Shown here piece after piece: positions 1 to 8,527 of a stretch of DNA of 64,000 bases. This DNA comes from Streptosporangium canum (lineage in GTDB: Bacteria; Actinomycetota; Actinomycetes; Streptosporangiales; Streptosporangiaceae). The stretch spans positions 62,001-126,000 of the forward strand of contig NZ_FOQY01000001.1 in the NCBI RefSeq assembly GCF_900113865.1. Direction: 5' to 3'. The notes under the pieces were generated by a model. The model did no database searches and was not told where the DNA came from. It saw only the letters and a program-made list of their open reading frames with translations. A program made the position numbers and the translations under genes. The stretch's first letter is position 1. Each line of letters opens with the position of its first letter.

Positions 1-64
1 CGCGGGTGACGATGGACACATCGACCAGCGTGAGATCGACGTTCCAGAGAACGAGCCGGCTAAT
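1..64 (-). CDS. HAD-type hydrolase, N-terminus only (cut by left edge)
   Basis: Reading leftwards from 64 the frame gives ISRLVLWNVDLTLVDVSIVTR and stays open to the edge. The run LVLWxVDLTLVD is the first motif of HAD phosphatases. A stop lies upstream in frame, and no ATG, GTG or TTG falls between it and the motif. The only codon with a ribosome binding site is an ATT at 64-62, with GGGAGG at 75-70 and a five-base spacer. The first residue of the DxD motif, normally the nucleophilic Asp, reads Asn here. Either the protein is a non-catalytic HAD relative or the alignment is offset. Only 21 residues are visible, so the family call is moderate and the exact substrate is unknown. Two more HAD genes follow within 2 kb. 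Confidence 0.5.
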   Translation of the reverse strand, partial: MSRLVLWNVDLTLVDVSIVTR

Positions 65-147
65 CGGGGCCTCCCGGAATGGTGCGGATGCCCAGGGTAC
101 GGGCTACGGCCGTACCCCGACCGCCATCAATGCCGAAATCATCCGTT

Positions 148-780
148 TCAGGCGTAGTCGATGGCGTTCGCGAGGGTATCCACGACCGGGACGCCGAACG
201 CCATCAGGTCGCTCCGGCTGGTCATACCGCCGGTGTAGAGCACGGCCCGCGCCCCGACGTGCTGGGCGGCGTGCGCGTCGTCCACGCTGTCGCCGATCAC
301 GAGCACGTCGGCGGGGTCCAGGCCGAGGGCCGCGAGATGGGCCACCATCGAATCGGCCTTGTGGCCGCCGGACGCGCTGCGCAGCCCGTCGATCCGGGTG
401 AAGTGCCGGTCGATGCCGAACTCGGCGACCTTGGGCCCCAGCCGCTCGTGCGCCCACATCGACAGCAGCGACTGCCTGCCGCCCTCCCGCTCCCAGCTCT
501 CCAGGGTGGAGGCCGCGTCCGCCGCGAGACCGCACTCCAGCATCAGCCGGTGGTAGTTCTCGTGGAAGCCGAGGTCCAGCCTCTCCCACTCGCCGTCGTG
601 GAGCGTACGGCCGAGCATGCGCTCGTAGGCCGTCCAGATCGGGCGGGTGTACACCGCCCGGAAACCGTCGACATCGTAGGAGCCCAGCCCGTAGGGCGCG
701 AACACCTCGTTCGTCGCTCCGACGACGGCGTCGATATCGTGGAAGAGCGTGCCGTTCCAGTCCCACACAATGTGTCTCAT
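148..780 (-). CDS. HAD family hydrolase (DWNGT subtype)
   Basis: A 210-residue soluble protein that opens with the HAD nucleophile motif WDWNGTL (Asp7) and carries motif IV as VIGDSVDDA near residue 170, which binds the metal. The second Asp of the usual DxD is Asn, as in many phosphoglycolate-phosphatase-like proteins with a DWNGT motif, so this does not argue against activity. The start ATG at 780 is preceded by GGAGGG at good spacing. A longer frame to 894 exists, but its extra residues are arginine/proline-rich and lack a binding site. Likely reaction: hydrolysis of a small phosphate ester; the substrate cannot be read from the sequence. Confidence 0.8.
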   Translation of the reverse strand: MRHIVWDWNGTLFHDIDAVVGATNEVFAPYGLGSYDVDGFRAVYTRPIWTAYERMLGRTLHDGEWERLDLGFHENYHRLMLECGLAADAASTLESWEREGGRQSLLSMWAHERLGPKVAEFGIDRHFTRIDGLRSASGGHKADSMVAHLAALGLDPADVLVIGDSVDDAHAAQHVGARAVLYTGGMTSRSDLMAFGVPVVDTLANAIDYA

Positions 781-854
781 ATCGCCCTCCAGGATAGCCA
801 GACCGCGCCGCCGGAGACATCCCCCGACCATCGCCGCGGGCCCCGGCGGAGCCC

Positions 855-1361
855 TCAGCCGATCAGGTCCGGTATCTCCTGGGTGGCGTACCACAGCAGA
901 TCGTTGGCCTCGGCGCCGTCCAGGGCGAACCGGGCATCGTCATCGCCCCGGTCCGCGGCCGGGAGCGCGACGATCGCGGCCTCGATGTCCTCCACCGCGG
1001 ACAGGTCGTCCACGTGGACCGCGGCGATGTCGGCCATCGGGATCGCCGCGGCGAGCCGTACGCGGGCACGCTCCTCCAGCTCGGCGCCCGCGCTCACGCT
1101 CCCGTCCGGCACCTCGGCGGCGATCACCACCCGGCGCGCGGCCACCCGCACGCCGTCGGCGCGGTCGGCGGCCAGCATCCGCAGCGACGCCCTGGCCGCC
1201 TCGGTCAGGGCGACGTACTCCAGTTCCTCGGTGTCACCCGAGACGTACCACTCGACCAACGCGGGTGTCACCGCGTAGCCGGTCAGCGGGGCCGGGCCGA
1301 GCTCCCCCAGGGTGACCACACGGGCCAGCGCGGGGAGCGTGCACGGCAGGTAGACGCGCAT
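855..1361 (-). CDS. DUF6912 family conserved protein
   Basis: A 168-residue protein beginning MRVYLPCTLPALARV, which matches the N-terminus of the actinobacterial DUF6912 family as I remember it. It is acidic, has no signal peptide and no membrane segment. The start chosen is ATG 1361, with GAGG five bases upstream. An upstream start at 1388 would add nine residues that family members lack. It sits between two HAD genes on the same strand with short gaps, so co-transcription is possible. Function unknown. Confidence 0.7.
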   Translation of the reverse strand: MRVYLPCTLPALARVVTLGELGPAPLTGYAVTPALVEWYVSGDTEELEYVALTEAARASLRMLAADRADGVRVAARRVVIAAEVPDGSVSAGAELEERARVRLAAAIPMADIAAVHVDDLSAVEDIEAAIVALPAADRGDDDARFALDGAEANDLLWYATQEIPDLIG

Positions 1362-1472
1362 CCATGCCTCGATCTGTTTCTCCGACACCGGCGTCCGGTT
1401 CGACGCCGATCATCCATCGAGTGTGCCAGTCCCGGCGACCCGGTCGCGAGATCCGGCACACCGGACGGGCAG

Positions 1473-2117
1473 TCAGCGCAGCGGCACGCTGAAAAGCCGC
1501 TCCAGCTCGGCGATGGTCTGTTCGGGGTCCCGGTGGTGCACGCCGACGATGCCGAGCGCGCGGGCGGCCGTGATGTTGGCCTCCATGTCGTCCACGAACA
1601 CGCATTCGGGCCCCGCCAGGCCGACCCTGCCGAGCGCGTGCTCGAAGATCCTCGGTTCCGGCTTGCGCATGCCGACCTCCCCCGAGATGACGATCTCGTC
1701 GAAGAAGTCGTCCCAGTCCTCGCGGGGATACTCGTTGGCCCAGGAGTTGGAGACCAGGCAGGTCCGCAGCCCGGCGGCGCGGGCCTGGCGGAGCATGTCG
1801 TACATCGGCTCGACCCGCTGGAACCCGGCGAACATCCTGGCCAGGAGTCCCTCGGCGACCGGCGGCACGCCGTCCGTGGTGACCAGCCTGGCGGCCAGGT
1901 TCCGCTCGAAGTCCAGCCCGGAGATCTCGCCCCGCTCCAGCGCGTGGACCGCGTTCTCGCCGGTCTCGGAGCCCTCGTAGGCGTGCAGCACCAGCCGGCG
2001 CATCACGTCGCGGTAGTGGCCGGCGTCGATCCGGTCGGCGACGATCCATTCGGTGATCGCCTCGGACAGACCCGTGGTGAGCACGCCACCCCAGTCGATC
2101 AGCACGCCTCTGAACAT
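1473..2117 (-). CDS. HAD-IA family hydrolase
   Basis: A 214-residue haloacid-dehalogenase-like protein. Motif I is IDWGGVL with nucleophile Asp8; the second Asp is Gly, a known variant in the epoxide-hydrolase-N/HAD-IA group. Motif II is LVSNSW near 123, the motif III Lys lies in GMRKPEP near 150, and motif IV is VFVDDMEANI near 170. A helical cap fits residues 15-90. GAGGAGG stands four bases before the ATG. Acid-sugar or small phosphoester hydrolysis is likely; the substrate is unknown. It is divergent from the acyl-CoA dehydrogenase. Confidence 0.82.
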   Translation of the reverse strand: MFRGVLIDWGGVLTTGLSEAITEWIVADRIDAGHYRDVMRRLVLHAYEGSETGENAVHALERGEISGLDFERNLAARLVTTDGVPPVAEGLLARMFAGFQRVEPMYDMLRQARAAGLRTCLVSNSWANEYPREDWDDFFDEIVISGEVGMRKPEPRIFEHALGRVGLAGPECVFVDDMEANITAARALGIVGVHHRDPEQTIAELERLFSVPLR

Positions 2118-2199
2118 CCCGCCTCCTCATCTGGAACCGGATCCAGGTTAGGCACGGCCGGTGAGTGAACCGGAGAGGGGTGGTGCCAAACTGACCGCC

Positions 2200-3402
<1,203 letters not shown>

Positions 3403-3478
3403 GCCCGCCGGATCTCCTGCCCTTCCATGAGCCCGCCGGGAGCTCAGGCGCTACCTTCCGCGGGCCCGCCGGATCTCC

Positions 3479-3506
3479 TGCGGGCCCGCCGGGCGGCGGG
3501 CCCGCA
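3479..3506. terminator. hairpin between convergent genes
   Basis: A 12-bp perfect stem (TGCGGGCCCGCC with its complement) and a 4-base loop lie between the convergent dehydrogenase and hexosaminidase genes. No T-run follows, as is common in high-GC actinobacteria. Probably a bidirectional terminator. Confidence 0.55.
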
Positions 3507-3554
3507 CAGCCGGTGGCCGGCCGGGCCGCGACCGGCGGGGAGAACCGCCTGCGG

Positions 3555-4904
3555 TCAGCGGGCCCGCTCGTTGATGAGCTGGGCGACCTTGCGGTGCTCG
3601 GCCGAGCGCAGCACCCGCTCGGCCTCGGCCGGGTCGGCGACCGGCGCCCTGTCCAGCAGGCCCCGCGCGGCCTTCAGCTTCAGCAGCCGCCGGACGGACT
3701 GGTCGAGCCGCGCGGTGGAGATCTTCCCTGACTTCACCGCGGCCAGCACCGCCCCGTAGGCCTTGGGGAAGTCCGGCGGCATCAGCAGCAGGTCCGCCCC
3801 GGCCTGGATGGCCCGTACGGCCACCTGCCCGTCGCCGTACTTCTTGCGCACCCCCGCCATGTCCAGCGCGTCCGTCGAGACGACCCCGTCGAAGCCGAGC
3901 TTCTCGCGGAGCAGCCCGGTCAGGATCGGCTTGGAGAGCGTGGCGGGGTCACCGGACGGGTCGAGCTTGGGCATGACCACGTGGGCGCTCATGATCGCGT
4001 CGATGTCCTTGCCGATGGCCGCGGCGAAGGGCGGCGCGTCCAGCTTGTTCCACTGGGACAGGGAGTGCTGGATCACCGGCAGCCCGGAGTGGCTGTCCAC
4101 GTTGGTGTCGCCGTGGCCGGGGAAGTGCTTGGCCGTGCTGGCGATCCCGGCGTCGTGAAAGCCCTGGACCGCGGCGGCGACCATCGGCGCCACCTTCTTC
4201 GGGTCCGAACCGTAGGCGCGGGGGCCGATCACCGGGTTGCGCGGGTTGATGTTCACGTCGGCGACCGGGGCGAAGTCGAGATTGATGCCCAGCGCGCGCA
4301 GCTCGGTGCCCGTGACCTTGGCCGCCCTGCGGGCCAGGGCGGGATCTCCGGTCGAGCCGATGACGGAGGCGCCGGGCATCGGGGTGACCAGCGGGGCCAT
4401 CCGGGAGACCCTGCCGTTCTCCTGGTCGGCGCCGACCAGCAGCGGGATCTCCGGCGACGCCTTCTGCAGCCCGTTGGTCAGCGCCACGACCTGCCGGACG
4501 TTCTTGACGTTGTCCGCCCAGGGGAACAGGATCACCCCGCCCGGCCGGTATTTGGCGACCGCCTTGGCCGGGGTGCCGACCCCGAACCGCGCCTGGTTCT
4601 CTCCCGACACCGTGTCCGCCGCCGGGCCGTACAGCACCGGCATGAAGAGCTGCCCGACCTTGTCCTCCACGCTCATCCGCGCGAGCACGGCCTCCACCTT
4701 GGAGGCCCCCGGGGTCGCGGACGCCGCGGACGTCCCGGACCCCTCGGACGTCGCGGACGGCGAGGGGGCGGCGCTCGTGGCCATGTCGCTGACCTGCCCC
4801 GCGGCCGGCCGGGCGGGCGAGGCCGCCCCCGCCCCCGTGCCGGCACATCCGGCCACCATAGTCGCGATCACTGCCAGACCAGTCGTACGAATGCACCGAA
4901 CCAT
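3555..4904 (-). CDS. GH3 beta-N-acetylhexosaminidase, lipoprotein (NagZ-type)
   Basis: A 449-residue glycoside hydrolase family 3 protein. The signal peptide ends in a lipobox MVAGC, so Cys20 is probably lipidated and the enzyme is anchored outside the membrane. A Ser/Ala/Pro-rich linker (about 25-68) precedes the catalytic barrel. KHFPGHGDTNVDSH is the NagZ signature, with the Asp-His dyad acting as general acid/base, and STDALDM holds the expected nucleophilic Asp. The length suits the one-domain NagZ class, which removes terminal GlcNAc from muropeptides or chitooligosaccharides. The neighbouring GlcNAc-type PTS and DasR suggest it feeds GlcNAc to that system. Confidence 0.9.
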   Translation of the reverse strand: MVRCIRTTGLAVIATMVAGCAGTGAGAASPARPAAGQVSDMATSAAPSPSATSEGSGTSAASATPGASKVEAVLARMSVEDKVGQLFMPVLYGPAADTVSGENQARFGVGTPAKAVAKYRPGGVILFPWADNVKNVRQVVALTNGLQKASPEIPLLVGADQENGRVSRMAPLVTPMPGASVIGSTGDPALARRAAKVTGTELRALGINLDFAPVADVNINPRNPVIGPRAYGSDPKKVAPMVAAAVQGFHDAGIASTAKHFPGHGDTNVDSHSGLPVIQHSLSQWNKLDAPPFAAAIGKDIDAIMSAHVVMPKLDPSGDPATLSKPILTGLLREKLGFDGVVSTDALDMAGVRKKYGDGQVAVRAIQAGADLLLMPPDFPKAYGAVLAAVKSGKISTARLDQSVRRLLKLKAARGLLDRAPVADPAEAERVLRSAEHRKVAQLINERAR

Positions 4905-4961
4905 GGGTCCACGCTATCCGCGCCGGCGACCTGAGGCGCCGGACCTGACCACTTCATCGGC

Positions 4962-5057
4962 TCACAGGGCCGGTCCGGCGAGTCCGGCCAGGGTCACAGG
5001 GCCGGTCCGGCAGGTCCGGGCAGGTTCACAGGGCCAGTCCGGCCAGTCCGGGCAGGT
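4962..5057. repeat. three 32-bp tandem copies at the end of ptsI
   Basis: Copies start at 4962, 4994 and 5026, exactly 32 bases apart, each beginning TCACAGGGCC. The copy at 5026 is the true end of ptsI (TCA is its TGA stop read on the other strand). The other two lie just past the stop and repeat the stop triplet. Confidence 0.85.
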
Positions 5058-6708
5058 GGGAGCGGGCCGCGGCACGCGCCCCCTGAGGGGAGGTCCCGGC
5101 CAGGGCGGCCCGCGCGGCGAGACGGCACTGCTCGCGGGTGTGCCGCGACAGCGCGGCCCGTACGGCGGGCAGCGCCGCAGGGGCCATCGACAGCGAGGTG
5201 ACGCCGAGCCCGGCCAGCACGCAGGCCAGGACCGGGTCGCCGGCGGCCTCCCCGCACACCCCGCACGGCTTGCCGTGCTCGACGGCCCCTGCCACGGCCA
5301 GGGCGACCAGGTCGAGCAGCGCGGGCTGCCAGGCGTCCTGCAGTGCGGTCAGCGCGCCCACCTGCCGGTCGGCGGCGAAGGTGTACTGGGCCAGGTCGTT
5401 GGTGCCCAGCGAGAAGAAGTCCGCCTCCTCGGCCAGGTCGGCGGCGCGCAGGGCGGCCGCCGGGATCTCGATCATCACGCCCGCGGACGGCAGCCCCGCC
5501 TCCTTGCAGGTCGCCACGTACCAGGCGGCCTCCTCGGCGGTGGCCACCATCGGGGCCATCACCTGGAGCTTGGCCGAGGAGCGGGCGGCGGCTCCGGCCA
5601 GGGCGGCCAGCTGCGTGTTCAGGATCTCCGGATGCGCCCGGAGAAGCCGCAGCCCGCGCTGCCCCAGCGCCGGGTTCGGCTCCTCCCCCTGCGGGGGCAG
5701 GAAGGCGAGCGGCTTGTCCGCCCCCGCGTCGAGCGTCCGCACGACCACCCGGCCGCCCGGGAAGGCGTCCAGCACCTCCAGGTAGGCGGCCTCCTGCTCC
5801 TCCCCCGAGGGCGCCGTCGTCCGGTCCAGGAAGAGGAACTCCGTCCGGTAGAGCCCGACGCCCTCCGCCCCGTGCTCCAGGGCGCCGTCCACGTCACGCG
5901 GCCCGCCGATGTTGGCCAGCAGCGGCACGGCGTGGCCGTCGGCGGTCATCCCCGGCCCGGTGGCGGCGGCGAGCGCCGCGTCCCTGGCGGAGGCGGCGTT
6001 CCTCGCCGTGGCCACCTCCTCCTCCGAGGGCGCGGGCCGTACGAGACCGGAGACACCGTCCACCAGCACCGGCGTGCCCGGCGCGATCGAGGTGGCCCCC
6101 GGACAGGCGACGACGGCCGGCACCCCCATCGCGCGGGCGAGGATCGCGGTGTGACTGGTCGGCCCGCCCTGCTCGGTGACGAAGGCGGCCACCACGTCAC
6201 GGGAGAGCAGCGCGGTGTCGGCGGGCGCCAGGTCACGGGCGATGAGGACGTACGGCTGCGCCGCGCGGGAGGGCAGGCCGGGCAGCGGCAGGCCCTCGAT
6301 CACCGCGATGGCGCGGTCCCTGACGTCGTCCAGGTCGGCGGCGCGCTCGCCCAGGTATCCCCCGGCGTCGACGAGCATCTCGCGGTAGCCGCCGAATGCC
6401 TCGTAGACCGCGCGGGCCGCGCTCTTGCCCGCGTCGATCAGGCCGGTCACCCCGACGGCGAGGCCGGGGTCACGGGCCATCAGCGCCTGGGCGCCCAGGA
6501 TGTCCTGAGCCTCGCCGCCCGCCCGGACCCCCCGCTCCTCCAGGTCGGCGGCGACCTGCTCCAGCGCCCGCGTGGCCCTGTCCCGCTCCGCCCCGGCGTC
6601 CCCGCCGTGCCGGGCGCCGGGCGCCGGCACCGGCGTCTCGTACGCGAGAACGTAACCGGGCCCGAAGCCGACGCCCGGACTCACGCCCACCCCCGTGAGC
6701 GCGGTCAT
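5026..6708 (-). CDS. ptsI: PTS enzyme I (phosphoenolpyruvate-protein phosphotransferase)
   Basis: A 560-residue cytosolic enzyme that takes phosphate from PEP and passes it to HPr. It has the N-terminal swivelling domain with the phospho-His motif GGPTSHTAIL near residue 185, the PEP-binding barrel with GLYRTEFLFLDR, and the C-terminal signature VCGEAAGDP with the catalytic Cys. The length is normal for the family. ATG 6708 overlaps the TGA of ptsH (ATGA), so the two are translationally coupled. The 3' end is tandemly repeated. Confidence 0.95.
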   Translation of the reverse strand: MTALTGVGVSPGVGFGPGYVLAYETPVPAPGARHGGDAGAERDRATRALEQVAADLEERGVRAGGEAQDILGAQALMARDPGLAVGVTGLIDAGKSAARAVYEAFGGYREMLVDAGGYLGERAADLDDVRDRAIAVIEGLPLPGLPSRAAQPYVLIARDLAPADTALLSRDVVAAFVTEQGGPTSHTAILARAMGVPAVVACPGATSIAPGTPVLVDGVSGLVRPAPSEEEVATARNAASARDAALAAATGPGMTADGHAVPLLANIGGPRDVDGALEHGAEGVGLYRTEFLFLDRTTAPSGEEQEAAYLEVLDAFPGGRVVVRTLDAGADKPLAFLPPQGEEPNPALGQRGLRLLRAHPEILNTQLAALAGAAARSSAKLQVMAPMVATAEEAAWYVATCKEAGLPSAGVMIEIPAAALRAADLAEEADFFSLGTNDLAQYTFAADRQVGALTALQDAWQPALLDLVALAVAGAVEHGKPCGVCGEAAGDPVLACVLAGLGVTSLSMAPAALPAVRAALSRHTREQCRLAARAALAGTSPQGARAAARSHLPGLAGLAL

Positions 6709-6962
6709 GGCGCTGAGGCGATGAGGGCGAGCTGGTCCAGGATCTCGTCGGCGCCCTCGCCCTCGGCCTTGATCACCACCGTGTCGCCCTGCCGGACGTC
6801 GAGCGACAGGACCGCGAGGATGCTCTTGGCGTTCACCGGCTGCCCGCCCCCCTTGGCGACGGTGACGTCCAGCGGGGCCTTGGTCGCGGTCTGCACGAAC
6901 GTCGCCGCGGGACGGGCGTGCAGGCCGACCTCGGCCTCGACGGTGACTTGACGCTCGGCCAC
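6705..6962 (-). CDS. ptsH: PTS phosphocarrier protein HPr
   Basis: An 85-residue carrier that receives phosphate from enzyme I. The active-site His lies in VGLHARPAATFV, and a Ser equivalent to the Ser46 site lies in NAKSILAVLSLD. The start is GTG 6962, with AGGAGGAG five bases upstream; a TTG at 6977 is also in frame but overlaps that binding site. The upstream palindrome at 6984-7007 has a dre core, so DasR-type control of ptsH-ptsI is likely. Confidence 0.95.
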   Translation of the reverse strand: MAERQVTVEAEVGLHARPAATFVQTATKAPLDVTVAKGGGQPVNAKSILAVLSLDVRQGDTVVIKAEGEGADEILDQLALIASAP

Positions 6963-6983
6963 ATGCTCCTCCTGCAAGAGTCG

Positions 6984-7007
6984 GCCGGGCGGTCTAGACC
7001 GCCCGGC
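6984..7007. promoter_or_regulatory. dre-like operator upstream of ptsH
   Basis: A perfect 24-bp palindrome with half-site GCCGGGCGGTCT, abutting the HAD stop codon and 21 bases before the ptsH start. Its core GGTCTAGACC matches the centre of the Streptomyces DasR-response element (consensus around TGGTCTAGACCA, known from the literature). It could also form a hairpin ending the HAD transcript. Confidence 0.75.
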
Positions 7008-7646
7008 TCACTGATCGGTCGACGGGGGCCATTCGACCCCCGTCAGGTCGGCGACCACGAGATCCGCCGCGGTGAGCTCCGTGCCCGCATGGGTCGTCGC
7101 TATGCCCACACACCTCATACCCGCCGCCTTGGCCGCCGCAATCCCGGCGATCGAGTCCTCGAAGGCGACGCAGTGCGCCGGATCGACGGAGAGCCGCCGG
7201 GCGGCCAGCAGGAACCCCTCCGGGTCCGGCTTGCCCACGACCACGTCCTGGGCCGACACGACGGTGAGCACCAGGTCGCGTATCCCGGTCTCCGCGAGCC
7301 GCTCCTCCGCCCAGTCCGGGGAGGCGGAGGTGACGACGGCGATCGACGAGCCGTACGCCGAGACCCTGCGGACCAGGTCGGCGGCGCCCGGCACCGGCAC
7401 GACGGCGGGCAGGCCGGGATGGTCGTTGAAGGACATGACCTCGCTGATCAGTTCGTCGATCCGCCGGCCGGGAAAGAGATGGGCCCTCTCGGCCAGGACG
7501 TCGCGCCCGCGCCGTCCCATGAAGCCGCGCAGCACGACCTCGTCGTGGCCGACTCCGTGTCTGTCGAGCAGCATCGCCCACATCGCCAGGCTCCGGCGCT
7601 CGCTGTCGATCAGCGTGCCGTCCAGGTCGAACAGCGCAGCCTTCAT
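7008..7646 (-). CDS. HAD phosphatase (beta-phosphoglucomutase-like) in PTS cluster
   Basis: A 212-residue HAD-IA protein starting MKAALFDLDGTLIDSE (nucleophile Asp and DxD motif intact), with VVTSAS as motif II, VVGKPDPEGFL as motif III and VAFEDSIAGIAAAKAAG as motif IV. This set is typical of the beta-phosphoglucomutase/sugar-phosphatase branch. ATG 7646 is preferred, with AGGA upstream; ATG 7673 is in frame but its GGGG run touches the start codon. Its place between EIIA and HPr suggests dephosphorylation or salvage of a PTS sugar phosphate. Confidence 0.85.
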   Translation of the reverse strand: MKAALFDLDGTLIDSERRSLAMWAMLLDRHGVGHDEVVLRGFMGRRGRDVLAERAHLFPGRRIDELISEVMSFNDHPGLPAVVPVPGAADLVRRVSAYGSSIAVVTSASPDWAEERLAETGIRDLVLTVVSAQDVVVGKPDPEGFLLAARRLSVDPAHCVAFEDSIAGIAAAKAAGMRCVGIATTHAGTELTAADLVVADLTGVEWPPSTDQ

Positions 7647-7738
7647 GGTCGTCCTCGCCTCCAGGTCCGTCATCCCCGTGGATCGCGCTCCGCGGCCGGC
7701 CGCCGCCCGGGACTTCCGTACCCACGGGCCCCGGGGCC

Positions 7739-8185
7739 TCATGCCCACAGGAAGAGGTCGTCTCCCGCGCGGACGGCGCCCTGGGCGAGTGTGGTGACGG
7801 ATCCCTCGGCCGCGTCCAGCGCGACGACGGGGCAGACAGGGGAACGCCCGCCAGCCTCGATCTCCAGAGGATTCCACACCACCACGGGCTGCCCCGCGCT
7901 CACCCGGTCCCCCTCGGACACCAGCAGTTCGAATCCCGCGCCTTTGAGCTGCACGGTGTCGATGCCCAGATGGACCAGGACGCCCCGGCCGTCGTCGCCG
8001 ACGACGACGAACGCGTGCGGATGCAGTTTGACGATCTTACCTGTGATGGGTGAGACGGCCTCACCGGGCTCCCTGGCGGGCTCGATGGCCGCTCCGGGCC
8101 CGACCAGGCCCTCGGAGAACACCGGGTCGGGTACTGCCCTCAGGCCCACGGCCGCCCCCGCGACCGGGGCCAGAACTGTGGTCAT
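7739..8185 (-). CDS. crr: PTS glucose-family EIIA component
   Basis: A 148-residue protein of the Crr/EIIA-Glc fold. SPITGKIVKLHPHAFVVV contains the first conserved His and VLVHLGIDTV the phosphorylated His. It accepts phosphate from HPr and passes it to the EIIB protein encoded just upstream. The start is ATG 8185 after GAGGGGG. EIIA, EIIB and EIIC are all separate polypeptides here. The symbol is used by homology; the sugar is more likely GlcNAc than glucose, given the neighbours. Confidence 0.9.
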   Translation of the reverse strand: MTTVLAPVAGAAVGLRAVPDPVFSEGLVGPGAAIEPAREPGEAVSPITGKIVKLHPHAFVVVGDDGRGVLVHLGIDTVQLKGAGFELLVSEGDRVSAGQPVVVWNPLEIEAGGRSPVCPVVALDAAEGSVTTLAQGAVRAGDDLFLWA

Positions 8186-8201
8186 CACACCCCCTCGGCA
8201 T

Positions 8202-8225
8202 GTCCCCGCCCGTGCGGGCGGGGAC
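8202..8225. terminator. hairpin between EIIB and EIIA genes
   Basis: A 10-bp perfect stem (GTCCCCGCCC with its complement) around loop GTGC, 14 bases after the EIIB stop and before the EIIA start on the same strand. It may attenuate read-through or stabilise the EIIB mRNA. Confidence 0.5.
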
Positions 8226-8238
8226 GGCCCCCGGCCTC

Positions 8239-8475
8239 TCAGCCGATGATGTCCTCGATGTCGCTGGCGATCGTGTCCGCCTCCGGGCCCACGACCACCT
8301 GGACGATGTTGCCCGCGGCCATCACCCCGTGCGCGCCGGCCGCCTTGAGAGCCGCCTGATCGACTTTGGAGGCGTCGCGCACCTCGGTACGGAGCCGGGT
8401 GATGCACGGTTCGATCTCAATGATGTTGTCCACGCCACCGAGCCCCGCGATGATCGCGTCGGCGTTGGCCGCCAT
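8239..8475 (-). CDS. PTS EIIB component, GlcNAc/glucose family
   Basis: A stand-alone 78-residue EIIB domain. The phosphorylatable Cys24 lies in IEIEPCITRLR, the signature of the glucose-superfamily EIIB. It passes phosphate from EIIA to the sugar bound in EIIC, at the inner face of the membrane. This is the only EIIB in the window and must serve both EIIC proteins unless others exist elsewhere. ATG 8475 follows GGAGGG. A degenerate dre-like site (GGTC-AAA-GACC, one base too wide) lies at 8496-8507. Confidence 0.92.
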   Translation of the reverse strand: MAANADAIIAGLGGVDNIIEIEPCITRLRTEVRDASKVDQAALKAAGAHGVMAAGNIVQVVVGPEADTIASDIEDIIG

Positions 8476-8495
8476 ATCGCCCTCCAGTCGTCATC

Positions 8496-8507
8496 GGTCT
8501 TTGACCA
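8496..8507. promoter_or_regulatory. weak dre-like site upstream of EIIB
   Basis: GGTC and GACC half-sites separated by three bases instead of the two expected for a dre, 20 bases before the EIIB start. Suggestive only. Confidence 0.3.
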
Positions 8508-8527
8508 GGCTAAACGACGTCGGGGGA

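Noticed and set aside
6-1278. Plus-strand open frames over the HAD and DUF6912 genes
   Set aside because: Arginine/proline-rich or valine-rich translations without domains; the minus-strand genes carry clear motifs and binding sites.
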